Below are positions 1 through 5,992 of a stretch of DNA of 8,040 nt, piece by piece. The notes under the pieces are model-generated. The model made no database searches, was not told the origin of the DNA, and was given only the letters and a program-made list of their open reading frames with translations. This DNA comes from Caldisericales bacterium (lineage in GTDB: Bacteria; Caldisericota; Caldisericia; Caldisericales; Caldisericaceae): NCBI GenBank assembly GCA_015485995.1, contig WFSP01000025.1, positions 1 to 8,040 on the forward strand. Reading direction: 5' to 3'. How positions within the stretch are numbered: the first letter of the stretch is position 1; each line of letters begins with the position of its first letter. A program made the position numbers and the translations under genes.

Positions 1-223
1 CTACAACGCTCTCCACGCTATTTTCAATGTCTGATCGGATAATCGGGACAACGGGATTTTGAGGCTGTTGGTTAGCCGGAGCCGTTGCAGTCTTATTTAC
101 CCATGGAAACATTTTAGGGCTTTGAAATACGAGGTAGGTGCCAAAAATACCTCCGAGAATTCCTCCAATAATAATTCCGACAATTAATGCTACAAACCAG
201 CTTCTGCTTCTTGTTTCATTCAT
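1..223 (-). CDS. N-terminus of a membrane-anchored HtrA/DegP-like (S1C) serine protease, partial
   Basis: Only the first 74 codons are inside the window; the gene continues past position 1. The start ATG (221-223) has a strong Shine-Dalgarno, AGGAGGT, 7 nt upstream. The protein begins with a short polar, basic tail (residues 1-8), then one glycine- and isoleucine-rich hydrophobic segment (about 9-34) that should be an uncleaved membrane anchor. A Pro/Gln/Ala-rich linker follows (about 45-60), and then IRSDIENSVESVV. That last stretch resembles the first helix of the HtrA protease domain (typically I..AVE.V.PSVV). This anchor-linker-protease order is the usual plan of bacterial HtrA proteins, which degrade or refold damaged proteins outside the membrane. 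The catalytic triad and any PDZ domain lie outside the window, so the assignment rests on architecture plus a short motif. It follows the beta-CASP nuclease gene by 12 nt and is probably co-transcribed with it. Confidence 0.6.
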   Translation of the reverse strand, partial: MNETRSRSWFVALIVGIIIGGILGGIFGTYLVFQSPKMFPWVNKTATAPANQQPQNPVVPIIRSDIENSVESVV

Positions 224-230
224 TTGTATC

Positions 231-238
231 ACCTCCTA
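231..238 (-). promoter_or_regulatory. Shine-Dalgarno of the HtrA-like gene fused to the upstream stop codon
   Basis: On the minus strand, the TAG stop of the nuclease gene (236-238) supplies the first two bases of AGGAGGT (231-237). Ribosomes ending on the nuclease message stop directly on the initiation site of the protease gene, which suggests translational coupling. Confidence 0.75.
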
Positions 239-1693
239 AAATATGATTGAATCTCCTTCATTAACAATTTTCACTTTATTGCCGAAAGCTTCTACATACT
301 CCTCAGGGTGTTCCGTATGAACAGGGATAATGATTTTAGGATTAATCTCAGAGGCTATTTTAAATAAGTCTTCCTTCCTTGCGTGCCCTGACGCATGAAT
401 ATGTTCCCTTGGATATAAATTGAAGAGTTTTAACCACCTGTTCATTCTTCGCTCATCAATCTGCTGCTCTTCAGAGTGTGCCTCAGAAGAGGAATGTATG
501 TATTTGCTTCCCTTAGACGGCCTGAGGTCTATCAGTTCTTGCAAATCCCAATAGCGCATAACCAAAACAAAATCACGTTCGTTTTCTCTAATCTCTTTTG
601 CCTTTATCGTTTTTACATCTCGTGTCTCCAAAACTTTTTTAATCCATTTTTCGGTATAGTCCTTGTCTATATACGTTCCGCTTTTTTTCTTTTTAAGATA
701 CACATAAATATTTTTATCCGCAAGGGCAGGGACAGGCATTCCAATTTTGTTCATTGAATCCATAAGATAAGCATCCTTTAAACTTATTACAAATTTTCTA
801 TTATTTTCTTTTGCAAGATTGTAAAAGGTAAGGAATCTGTTTATGTCCCGAATAGAAAAGTCCGCAATGACCAATCTGTCCGTACGTGAAATCACTTCTC
901 CTGCACGTTCTTTTACTTTTTCCTCCGTCCAGAATTCTCTCGGAACTTCCCCTTTTCCCCTGAGGTTCGTTCCCTCTATAATCAATATGTCCGGTTTAAA
1001 TGAAGCAGCATTTGTTACAAATCGTTCGGTATCCTCTTTATTCTTGCCGTGCATTCTTAGGTCACCGGTATAAACGATATTCCCCTCCTCTCCAGAAAAA
1101 ACAAAACCCATTGCACCCGGAACAGAATGGTCTACGGGATATGCATATACTTTTACTTTTTCAAAAGAATTTATGCTGTTTACATTAACCGCAGTATGCG
1201 TTCCATAGTAGCCAGGAGTCTTAAAATTCCCTATCGCAGGACGCCTAATATATTTAAATATGGATGTTTCAAACTGAGTCGTAGAAACATCCTCCATAGT
1301 ACGAAGCAAATATTCCGTAATTTTCGAAGTATAAACAGGAATTTCATCTCTGAGGAATGTGATATATCCGGAGTGGTCAAAATGTGCATGCGAAAGAAAA
1401 ACAGCATCTACAAAGTTATCTTCTTTACCTTCTCCCAGATCAGTTATATTCTCTTTGTTGAGAAATGTGACAAGGTCATTCCTATACAATCCCTTGATTT
1501 TCGGAATAAGGCCCAGAAAATAAAGGTCACCAATCCCGTTTGCAACACGAGGGTTCAAATATTCCTCAAAAAAGAGGTTTCTCTTATTGTAATTCATTCC
1601 AAAATCAAGTAAAAACCTCTTTTTCGAAATTTCCAAAAATATTTTCGTACCGCCTATTTCTTTTACTCCGTCATAAAATGTTATTTTTCCCAT
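236..1693 (-). CDS. Beta-CASP metallo-beta-lactamase fold RNA nuclease (COG1236/RNase J-like)
   Basis: A 485-residue protein predicted to be a zinc-dependent RNA exo/endonuclease. Counting from the ATG at 1693, the metallo-beta-lactamase motif HAHFDHSG lies at about 102-109 (ligands H102, H104, D106, H107). The later ligands are H189 (in DHSVPG) and D211 (in YTGD). The beta-CASP insertion follows: motif A acid E240 (in IIEGTN), motif B H437 (in HASGHA) and motif C H459 (in IPVHTEH). All expected metal and catalytic positions are intact. The variant HAHFDHSG is closer to CPSF-like COG1236 proteins than to RNase J (HGHEDHIGG), and there is no room for the extra C-terminal domain of classical RNase J. 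An in-frame TTG lies 6 nt further upstream (1699). I prefer the ATG because the predicted transcription start falls near 1696. No Shine-Dalgarno precedes either start, unlike most neighbours. The cytoplasmic role is probably RNA maturation or decay; the exact target is unknown. Confidence 0.85.
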   Translation of the reverse strand: MGKITFYDGVKEIGGTKIFLEISKKRFLLDFGMNYNKRNLFFEEYLNPRVANGIGDLYFLGLIPKIKGLYRNDLVTFLNKENITDLGEGKEDNFVDAVFLSHAHFDHSGYITFLRDEIPVYTSKITEYLLRTMEDVSTTQFETSIFKYIRRPAIGNFKTPGYYGTHTAVNVNSINSFEKVKVYAYPVDHSVPGAMGFVFSGEEGNIVYTGDLRMHGKNKEDTERFVTNAASFKPDILIIEGTNLRGKGEVPREFWTEEKVKERAGEVISRTDRLVIADFSIRDINRFLTFYNLAKENNRKFVISLKDAYLMDSMNKIGMPVPALADKNIYVYLKKKKSGTYIDKDYTEKWIKKVLETRDVKTIKAKEIRENERDFVLVMRYWDLQELIDLRPSKGSKYIHSSSEAHSEEQQIDERRMNRWLKLFNLYPREHIHASGHARKEDLFKIASEINPKIIIPVHTEHPEEYVEAFGNKVKIVNEGDSIIF

Positions 1694-1702
1694 ATACAAC
1701 AG

Positions 1703-1733
1703 AGTATATCATGAAATATGAAAATAGTATGAA
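1703..1733 (-). promoter_or_regulatory. Extended -10 promoter for the beta-CASP nuclease gene
   Basis: Reading the minus strand, TGATATACT (1703-1711) is an extended -10 (TGn plus TATACT, 5 of 6 matches to TATAAT). A weak -35, TTCATA (1728-1733), sits 19 bp upstream; an extended -10 can work with a poor -35. The predicted start near 1696 leaves about 3 nt before the ATG. The element begins right beside the stop codon of the preceding gene, and no terminator hairpin separates them, so read-through from the upstream operon is also possible. Confidence 0.5.
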
Positions 1734-2456
1734 TTATTTACTCATAGCACAAAACCTTGTTAAATGCAGCAAATATGCTACTCCTGCAACTGTTGTTCCA
1801 TAAAAAATTTTAGGCTTGTCAATGTTTAGAAACTGCTCAATAGTATCATTTACCACCGTAGTTCCTGTAACCCACAATAAATCAGCCCACTCTATATTTT
1901 TAACAGTAGAGTTCTCTCCCTCTACAACAACACCATTTATGTTTTTGCCTAATTGCTCATCGTCCAAATCCGTGATACAAAGCCGGAAGTTTTTAGAAAA
2001 GAATTCGGCAAAGCGTGGCTGGAAACCAACAAGGAAAATTTTGGGGTTTATATAATTTGTTTTGATAAAACTCACCGCTTGATCTGCACACTCACGAGGT
2101 TCGTCGTTCCTGCAATGAACAGTGTTCGAAATAAATCCTAATCCCCTTAACACTGCGTTTAATGTAGATATAAAAATTGCACGCTCATAATTTGTACGCA
2201 TCTCAAGGGATAATATATCATTTATACTTCCTTCAAAGTTTCCATATAAATCCGTAAACGCTTGCCCTTTAAACCCTCTAAAGTTTGCTTCCATAAGACG
2301 TTCTCTTCCCTTTACAAGAGGGTAATCCAGGTCACTTGGGTTTCCAATTGCCTCCTCAGGGGTTAGAGGAAAAGCTTTAATACGAATTTTCTCAGGCCCA
2401 AGTTCATTTTTTTCAATAATTGTTGCAAATTTTTCTTTCAACTCTCCATAAATCAT
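1734..2456 (-). CDS. DUF4213/DUF364 protein (putative heavy-metal chelation, Rossmann-like)
   Basis: A 240-residue soluble protein with no signal peptide. The N-terminal half (about 10-110) fits DUF4213, which has an enolase-N-terminal-like fold. The C-terminal half (about 115-240) fits DUF364, a Rossmann-like domain. Family hallmarks are visible: TVHCRNDEPRECA (112-124), VGFQP (143-147), DLDDEQLG (163-170), WADLLWVTGTTVVNDTI (190-206), YGTTVAG (219-225) and a closing RFC. The family has been proposed to chelate heavy metals from structure and genomic context, but no reaction is established. The ATG overlaps the ATPase stop by one base (TAATG), and a good Shine-Dalgarno (GGGAGG) lies inside the end of the ATPase gene, so the two are translationally coupled. 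Being the last gene of an importer operon, it may handle the imported substrate in the cytoplasm; that is inference. Confidence 0.85.
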   Translation of the reverse strand: MIYGELKEKFATIIEKNELGPEKIRIKAFPLTPEEAIGNPSDLDYPLVKGRERLMEANFRGFKGQAFTDLYGNFEGSINDILSLEMRTNYERAIFISTLNAVLRGLGFISNTVHCRNDEPRECADQAVSFIKTNYINPKIFLVGFQPRFAEFFSKNFRLCITDLDDEQLGKNINGVVVEGENSTVKNIEWADLLWVTGTTVVNDTIEQFLNIDKPKIFYGTTVAGVAYLLHLTRFCAMSK

Positions 2457-3457
2457 TATTCAGCCTCCCTAATTTTAATGCCTCTGTATTTAATAATAAT
2501 GCATACTTTTTCACTTTTTACTTCATTCCACATATAAGAAGGGACATCGGCAGTTATTTCTCTACCGGAAACATTCAAAGCAATAATCTCACGGCTCTCT
2601 AAGCTTCTATGAGAAACAATATTTGCAGAAACCGTATTGAGCGTTGGAACCGGTGGCTTATTGGATGAAATATAGATATCTTCACTTGAAAATTCAGCAA
2701 TGTATCGGCTACTTTCTCTTTCAGGAACAGGAGCAACGAGAGAAAACCCACCTAAGTCTGCAAGCACCATACTTCCACTGATTTTTTTTAAATACACAAC
2801 AGGGATTCTATTCTTTTTTCCTTCTCCATTCTCCCTTATTTTTCCTTTTACGATGCGGAAAATCTTGTCACTTATTTCTTCTGCCTCGTATGGATCATGA
2901 GTTACAAAAAGTGTGGTAATAGATAAGCTTTTAATAAGTTGCATAAATTCTTGCCTTATAAATTTTCTCATTTCAAAATCTAAACTGGAAAATGGCTCAT
3001 CCATAAGCAACAAGTCCGGGTTTGTAATGAGAGCCCTTGCAATTGCTACTCTCTGTTTTTCCCCACCACTGATTTTTAATGGATACTTATCACCAAGGTT
3101 TTCTATATCCAACTTCCTTAAAAATTTATTCACTTTTGAAGAAACATTTTTTTCTTTTTTTACTCTTAACGGAAAAGCAACATTATCAAACACAGTTAAG
3201 TGCGGAAACAGAGCAAGATTTTGAAAGATATAACTTATATTCCTTTCTTCTATGCTTAAATTCGTAACATTTTTATTATTTATAAAAATTTTTCCTTTCT
3301 CTACTTTTCGCAAACCACAAATTGCATTAAGTAGCGTTGTTTTGCCTGCACCATTCGAGCCGAGAACTACACCGACCTCTCCTCGATTTAGAGAAAAGAA
3401 AATGCTTTGTAAAATTCCCGAACTTAAAGATTCTAATTTCAAACCTAATTCTGCCAT
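2456..3457 (-). CDS. ABC importer ATPase with TOBE-like C-terminal extension
   Basis: A 333-residue nucleotide-binding subunit that would power the permease encoded just upstream. Walker A is GSNGAGKTT (33-41), the Q-loop glutamine is Q79, and the signature is ISGGEKQ (129-135). Walker B is LLLMDEP (149-155), the D-loop is SSLD (157-160) and the switch histidine is H187; all are intact. TauB/SsuB-type partners of such permeases are usually about 250-265 residues. Here about 120 further residues follow, with FSSEDIYIS (255-263) and a beta-rich tail resembling the TOBE region of molybdate, tungstate or iron(III) ATPases (usual FRPED motif). TOBE regions in ModC-like proteins can bind oxyanion or act as regulatory domains. 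The start overlaps the permease gene by 13 nt. ATPase function is very likely; the substrate is not shown by sequence. Confidence 0.9.
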   Translation of the reverse strand: MAELGLKLESLSSGILQSIFFSLNRGEVGVVLGSNGAGKTTLLNAICGLRKVEKGKIFINNKNVTNLSIEERNISYIFQNLALFPHLTVFDNVAFPLRVKKEKNVSSKVNKFLRKLDIENLGDKYPLKISGGEKQRVAIARALITNPDLLLMDEPFSSLDFEMRKFIRQEFMQLIKSLSITTLFVTHDPYEAEEISDKIFRIVKGKIRENGEGKKNRIPVVYLKKISGSMVLADLGGFSLVAPVPERESSRYIAEFSSEDIYISSNKPPVPTLNTVSANIVSHRSLESREIIALNVSGREITADVPSYMWNEVKSEKVCIIIKYRGIKIREAE

Positions 3458-4188
3458 TGCAAAACTTTCCCTTCTATAAGACGAACTCCAAAATCAACCG
3501 AAATAGAAAGAAGAGCAACTGCAAGAAGTACCGAAAACATCAGAGGGGCATCTATCAGAGACTCACCTTTCATCAGCATAAAACCAAGCCCTGAAGGAAT
3601 TGCAAGCATTTCAGCCACGACTCCTGTTCTAAGGGACATTCCGCTTTCAAGTTTTAATCCCGTAAAAATGTTCGGCATTGCAAGAGGCAAAATAATATTT
3701 TTAATTAGAGTAGTTTTATCTGAACCCATTATCCGCGCTGCATTTATTATGCTTTTATCAATACTCTTTACTCCGCGAATACTATTCAGGTAAATTGGAA
3801 AAAAGGAGCAAATCAAAACTGCAATAATAGGGACAGCGTTTGATATTCCAAACCATATCATAAGGATAGGTATCCAGCCAATAGAAGGAATGGGATATAT
3901 AAGAAAAACGAGGGGTGATATCGTTTCATTAAATTTTTCATTTATGCCGGCAAATAATCCAAGGGCTATGCCGCTCAATGCCCCGATAATAAAACCGACA
4001 GAAACTCTGAAAAGAGTAAGCAGCGTGTTTTTAATAAGGTCACCTTTTACCGTTTCAAACAAAAACTTTTTTAAAACAGTAGAAAACGCTGGGAATAAGT
4101 ACTGGGGCACAAATGGTAATTTGGCAATTAGCTCCCATATTACAAAAAATATAACTATGGGAATTAAAAACTTTAGCTTCCGTTCCAT
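3445..4188 (-). CDS. NitT/TauT-type ABC transporter permease (SsuC/TauC/ThiX family)
   Basis: A 247-residue inner-membrane protein with about six hydrophobic segments (roughly 7-24, 58-80, 93-113, 117-135, 176-196 and 214-236). The ATPase-coupling EAA loop reads NAARIMGSDKTTL at 149-161 with LP at 168-169, matching the EAA...G...LP pattern. Features typical of sulfonate, nitrate or pyrimidine-type permeases include TLFRVSVGFIIGALSGIALG (58-77) and PIPSIGWIPILMIWFGIS (99-116). A single permease gene implies a homodimer in the importer. The ATG lies inside the end of the binding-protein gene (16-nt overlap), with GGAG as its Shine-Dalgarno. The transported compound cannot be read from this subunit. 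Confidence 0.9.
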   Translation of the reverse strand: MERKLKFLIPIVIFFVIWELIAKLPFVPQYLFPAFSTVLKKFLFETVKGDLIKNTLLTLFRVSVGFIIGALSGIALGLFAGINEKFNETISPLVFLIYPIPSIGWIPILMIWFGISNAVPIIAVLICSFFPIYLNSIRGVKSIDKSIINAARIMGSDKTTLIKNIILPLAMPNIFTGLKLESGMSLRTGVVAEMLAIPSGLGFMLMKGESLIDAPLMFSVLLAVALLSISVDFGVRLIEGKVLQWQN

Positions 4189-5072
4189 ATAATATCTCCG
4201 GCATTAAATTTTTTGATGTATCCCCAATGTGCCAGCATGTCTATTTCTTTCTGTATCTCTGATTGGTTAATTTTAGTTGTATAAACAAGATTATTCATAG
4301 AATAACGAATAGTATTTTCATCGGAGTTCAAGTAACCCGCAACAATTTTCACTGCCTCATCTCTGTTCGAATTGACAAAATTTGTCCCTATACTCGTAAC
4401 TCTTACAAGGTTCTTAACCAATGCAGGATTCTTCTTAATGATATTATCTTTTACAACCACGCAGCTTCCAGGCATATTGGGAAATATATCCTGAGATCTT
4501 AGTAAGATTTTAAAACCTTTAGAGTGAAGAATTGAGGCATAGTGCTCAGGAATAAATACTGCTTTTACAGCACCTTTTTCCATTAACGTAATTTCCTCAA
4601 TAGGCTTTGTTCTTAACACCTTAAACTTTACGTTGTATTTCTCCTCAGCAAGCTTCATTACAAAATTTGCTGCACTCCCTTCACCAGGGCAAGCAATTTC
4701 TGTACCGTTTAGCTCCTTTATACTTTCTACACTACTCTGTACGACAAGTTCATACCCATATTCGTGTGTAAGTGAAACTATTTTGATTGGTACACCCCTT
4801 GAATAAGCAATAATTGCAGGTATTACACAGATATAACCAACATTTATATCTCCGCGGGAAAGCGCAGCGGCAAGTTCCATCCCCGTGGCGTACTGATTAA
4901 AAGAACCCAAATCAATTCCGTATTGCTCATAAACTTTCCTCGATTTTGCAACATAAGCCGATGCTGCGTGATCATTCATTTCCACAGCGAAATTTAATGA
5001 AGATGTTTTGGGAGATGTACAACCACCAACAAAAAATAAAAGAGCTACAAAAAAGAACAAGACTTTCTTCAT
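4173..5072 (-). CDS. ABC transporter substrate-binding lipoprotein, NMT1/SsuA-like
   Basis: A 299-residue extracytoplasmic binding protein. Residues 1-17 form a lipoprotein signal peptide (two lysines, a hydrophobic core, lipobox VGGC) with C18 as the lipidated cysteine. The mature part has the two-lobe pattern of the nitrate/sulfonate/thiamine-precursor binding family: an early strand leading to a helix with the VYEQYGIDL motif (47-55), then GMELAAALSRGDINVGY (64-80), the second-lobe ELNGTEIACPGEGSAANF (120-137), and HYASIL (177-182) near the hinge. It overlaps the upstream gene by 4 nt (ATGA) and has its own strong Shine-Dalgarno (AAGGAGG, 7 nt spacing). The THI5-type CCCFC motif is absent, which argues against, but does not exclude, a thiamine precursor. 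The ligand is unknown. Confidence 0.87.
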   Translation of the reverse strand: MKKVLFFFVALLFFVGGCTSPKTSSLNFAVEMNDHAASAYVAKSRKVYEQYGIDLGSFNQYATGMELAAALSRGDINVGYICVIPAIIAYSRGVPIKIVSLTHEYGYELVVQSSVESIKELNGTEIACPGEGSAANFVMKLAEEKYNVKFKVLRTKPIEEITLMEKGAVKAVFIPEHYASILHSKGFKILLRSQDIFPNMPGSCVVVKDNIIKKNPALVKNLVRVTSIGTNFVNSNRDEAVKIVAGYLNSDENTIRYSMNNLVYTTKINQSEIQKEIDMLAHWGYIKKFNAGDIIWNGS

Positions 5073-5659
5073 AGTACTACCTCCTTAAAAAGTTTTTTCG
5101 ATATATGCCTAAAACCAAGTTCCTTACGTACGGCCTTTATTCCTTTAAATCCCCTTTTGCTTATAACCACCGGATGGGTTCTTTTCCCATTAACAAGAGG
5201 TACTGCAAATTTTATATTGCTGTTCTTTACAGTTTTAAGCATTTTCTCCAGCTTATCTTTTTCAATGAACATTTTATTTGCAGGGCAAATCACTGCAAAC
5301 TGAGAAAAATTACTAATGCAGGAGAGAGCCTCCTTAACAGACGTAATTATCGGCGTTTTCCTCTTTTTGTGAACAAAGAATTTAACCTGTTTTGCAGTTT
5401 GTATATTCTCAAGTTTCTGAGATAAGTTCCCTACTATAATTATTTCCCTTATTGGTATAAGTTCTTCATACTCCGTTATAATTTTTCTCGCACGATCAAG
5501 GCTACTTTCTTTTGCCGTCAGGATAATTAAGGAAAAGTAACCAAATCCGGTAGGATTAATATAAGGGACGTTTAATGTATCTCCATAATACGAAACATTT
5601 ACGCCAGAATTTCCAAAAGCTATGAGAGCATTGTTTAAAAGTTTTATTTTTTCTGCCAT
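5069..5659 (-). CDS. Degenerate MobA/MocA-like nucleotidyltransferase homologue
   Basis: A 196-residue protein. The C-terminal half resembles molybdenum-cofactor nucleotidyltransferases. VICPANKMFIEKDKLEKML (123-141) lines up with the family's PADMPF region, and NGKRTHPVVIS (157-167) matches the typical NGRRGHPVLFS segment. The expected first motif (LAAGxSxRMG) survives only as LIILTAKESSLDRA (44-57): the glycines and the nucleotide-contacting arginine pattern are lost, and the metal-binding Asp of PADMP is Asn128. About 42 residues of unrecognised sequence precede the fold, where family members usually begin within a few residues. I infer a catalytically impaired or repurposed relative that may bind a nucleotide or cofactor. 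It lies between an antitoxin-like gene (16-nt overlap) and the binding protein (ATGA). The Shine-Dalgarno is weak, so translation probably depends on coupling. Family call moderate, function unknown. Confidence 0.6.
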   Translation of the reverse strand: MAEKIKLLNNALIAFGNSGVNVSYYGDTLNVPYINPTGFGYFSLIILTAKESSLDRARKIITEYEELIPIREIIIVGNLSQKLENIQTAKQVKFFVHKKRKTPIITSVKEALSCISNFSQFAVICPANKMFIEKDKLEKMLKTVKNSNIKFAVPLVNGKRTHPVVISKRGFKGIKAVRKELGFRHISKKLFKEVVL

Positions 5660-5853
5660 TCTTCAATTTTTTCTTTAATCTTAGGATTTATATAAAGTTT
5701 GAGAGTTTCTATGATTCTTTCATATTCATCTGCATCAATTAAAACTGCAACAGGTTTTCCGCTGCGAGTAATAAGGAACGAATTCTCTTTGCATTGGTCC
5801 AGAATCCGTAAAAAATTATTTTTTCCTTCCGTTGCATTCACTACTTTAAGCAT
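5644..5853 (-). CDS. Phd/YefM-family antitoxin-like protein, no toxin adjacent
   Basis: A 69-residue protein that begins MLKVVNATEG and contains the Phd/YefM core: FLITRSGKPVAVLIDADEYER (26-46), then ETLKLYINPKIKEKIEEW. In this family the N-terminal half dimerises and binds operator DNA, while the C-terminal tail wraps a RelE/YoeB or Doc toxin. The start was set at 5853 because a perfect AGGAGGT (5858-5864) sits 4 nt upstream; an in-frame TTG at 5868 would place that Shine-Dalgarno inside the coding region. The next gene downstream overlaps by 16 nt and looks like a nucleotidyltransferase homologue, not a known toxin. As first gene of a six-gene operon with a palindromic promoter, it may serve as the operon's autoregulator; that is inference. 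Confidence 0.82.
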   Translation of the reverse strand: MLKVVNATEGKNNFLRILDQCKENSFLITRSGKPVAVLIDADEYERIIETLKLYINPKIKEKIEEWQKK

Positions 5854-5864
5854 ATTTACCTCCT

Positions 5865-5877
5865 GCAATAAAATTGC
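5865..5877. repeat. Short inverted repeat at the operon transcription start
   Basis: GCAAT-AAA-ATTGC, a 5-bp stem with a 3-nt centre, lies between the predicted start site and the Shine-Dalgarno of the antitoxin-like gene. It could be a second operator half or a small RNA hairpin beside the ribosome site. Confidence 0.3.
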
Positions 5878-5881
5878 TGTT

Positions 5882-5909
5882 ATTATAGCTATAAAATTGT
5901 AAAAGTCAA
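5882..5909 (-). promoter_or_regulatory. Sigma-A-type promoter of the six-gene operon
   Basis: On the minus strand: TTGACT (5904-5909, 5 of 6 to TTGACA), a 16-bp spacer, and TATAAT (5882-5887, perfect). The predicted transcription start is near 5875, giving a leader of about 22 nt that carries the AGGAGGT of the antitoxin-like gene. This is the best promoter match in the window. Confidence 0.78.
5883..5894. repeat. 12-bp perfect palindrome overlapping the -10 box
   Basis: TTATAGCTATAA reads the same on both strands and covers five of the six -10 bases plus part of the spacer. Its position would block RNA polymerase if bound. Phd/YefM proteins bind short palindromes in their own promoters, so this is a candidate operator for the 69-residue protein. 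Being AT-only apart from the central GC, it could also arise by chance. Confidence 0.45.
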
Positions 5910-5970
5910 TAGATATGGATAGATTATACGCTTAAACTATTTGTATGAATAGGATTTTTTAGGTGAAATT

Positions 5971-5984
5971 GATAATTTATTATC
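5971..5984. repeat. AT-rich inverted repeat downstream of the deoxyribosyltransferase gene
   Basis: GATAAT-TT-ATTATC lies 9 nt past the stop of the minus-strand gene ending at 5993. It has no GC-rich stem and no U-run in the transcript sense, so it is not a convincing intrinsic terminator. The rest of 5910-5992 shows nothing else I can support apart from an isolated TATAAT at 5933-5938 with no matching -35. Confidence 0.25.
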
Positions 5985-5992
5985 CGTTTAAA

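Noticed and set aside
1127..1612. 161-codon plus-strand open frame inside the beta-CASP gene
   Set aside because: It is antisense to a protein with all catalytic motifs intact, has no ribosome site, and its product has no recognisable pattern.
5069..5659. Reading the gene after the antitoxin as a RelE/YoeB, Doc or PIN toxin
   Set aside because: Its length of 196 residues and the NGKRTHPVVIS signature fit a MobA/MocA-like fold; no toxin motifs such as HPFxxGNG or PIN acidic residues are visible.
5910..5992. Intrinsic terminator after the deoxyribosyltransferase-like gene
   Set aside because: The only inverted repeat is AT-only with a 6-bp stem and is not followed by a U-run on the relevant strand.
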